From NCBI GenBank assembly GCA_023818905.1, contig JAMWDE010000048.1, positions 1 to 6,667 on the forward strand: a stretch of 6,667 bases of DNA. Direction: 5' to 3'. Under the pieces are notes generated by a model. The model ran no database searches, was not told the origin of the DNA, and saw only the letters and a program-made list of their open reading frames with translations. Source of the stretch: Candidatus Omnitrophota bacterium. GTDB lineage: Bacteria; Omnitrophota; Gorgyraeia; Gygaellales; Profunditerraquicolaceae. Shown here in pieces: positions 6,519-6,667 of this stretch. The position numbers and the translations under genes are program-made. How positions within the stretch are numbered: the stretch's first letter is position 1; each line of letters opens with the position of its first letter.

Positions 6519-6667
6519 TTTCTCTATGACGCAATTTTATTTTTGTTCTTTCTTTTGAAGCACTGCGCGTGAGAGGTTGGGTATGCCGCACCGCTAAAGT
6601 TTTGTGGCGGGACAAAACCAAGCCAAACCCGCAATAAAATTAGTTAGATGGAAGTGAGCGACCCAGC
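6519..6667 (-). repeat. Right arm of the long inverted repeat, reaching the window end
   Basis: A 149-bp reverse-complement copy of positions 20-169, with single-base differences at 6590 and 6577 and a missing G next to 6571. It begins immediately beyond the AT-rich control region and continues to the last base of the window, so the outer end is truncated. The divergent TTGACA/TATAAT promoter at 6409-6436 would transcribe this arm in the same sense (relative to the repeat) as A2M read-through would transcribe the left arm. Because the arms are not identical, a trivial fold-back sequencing or amplification artefact is less likely. Confidence 0.97.
6599..6618. repeat. Hairpin GTTTTGT-N6-ACAAAAC inside the right arm
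   Basis: This is the counterpart of the left-arm hairpin: 6599-6605 pairs perfectly with 6612-6618 around the loop GGCGGG. In this arm one of the competing GCGGG partners is altered (base 6590), so the set of alternative pairings differs from the left arm. No T-run follows that would make it a terminator. Confidence 0.8.

Noticed and set aside
6526..6558. 10-codon mini-ORF MTQFYFCSFF present in both repeat arms (also 130-162 on the minus strand)
   Set aside because: It is identical in both arms simply because the arms are, has no Shine-Dalgarno, and the length is within chance; a leader-peptide role cannot be supported.

Overview
The window holds one very large gene and one small one, both read on the minus strand, between two near-identical copies of a ~150-bp repeat in opposite orientation. 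The large gene (238-6135) encodes a secreted bacterial alpha-2-macroglobulin (A2M) of about 1965 residues with an intact thioester motif (CVEQ). The small gene (6210-6404) encodes a 64-residue XRE/Cro-CI helix-turn-helix protein and lies immediately upstream in the same orientation, so the two probably form a short operon, regulator first. No other convincing protein gene is present.

Organism: the DNA is AT-rich, uses the standard code across a 1965-codon frame, and encodes an exported A2M, which points to a diderm (Gram-negative-type) bacterium. The A2M resembles, from memory of family motifs, the long ~1900-2000-residue branch seen in Bacteroidota and various uncultivated lineages (PTLFDYL-type N-terminal signature, YPYEC-x-EQ thioester site, ETPW segment, NGxFPWxxGG) more than the ~1650-residue YfhM branch of E. 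coli. A repeat-rich uncultivated lineage is possible, but I cannot assign a phylum.

Layout: 1-19 is unique sequence at the left edge; 20-169 is the left repeat arm; 170-237 is a short spacer with a 12-bp direct repeat abutting the A2M stop; 238-6135 is A2M; 6136-6209 is the intergenic gap with a strong Shine-Dalgarno for A2M; 6210-6404 is the regulator; 6405-6518 is an AT-rich control region; 6519-6667 is the right repeat arm, which runs to the last base of the window. The control region holds a perfect-consensus sigma-70-type promoter pointing away from the operon (TTGACA-N16-TATAAT), a 14-bp palindrome that could be an operator, a 10-bp-period AT repeat and a weaker promoter facing the operon.

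How it may work (inference): the XRE protein probably controls its own promoter, and therefore A2M, by binding the palindrome or the AT repeat in the control region. A2M proteins are broad protease traps; here the product would be exported and would trap host or competitor proteases at the envelope. The two repeat arms contain several internal complementary segments, and local promoters would transcribe both in the same outward sense, so the arms may be structured RNA elements, the ends of a mobile or amplifiable cassette, or simply two copies of a dispersed intergenic repeat. That the window ends inside the repeat suggests a contig broken at a multicopy sequence.
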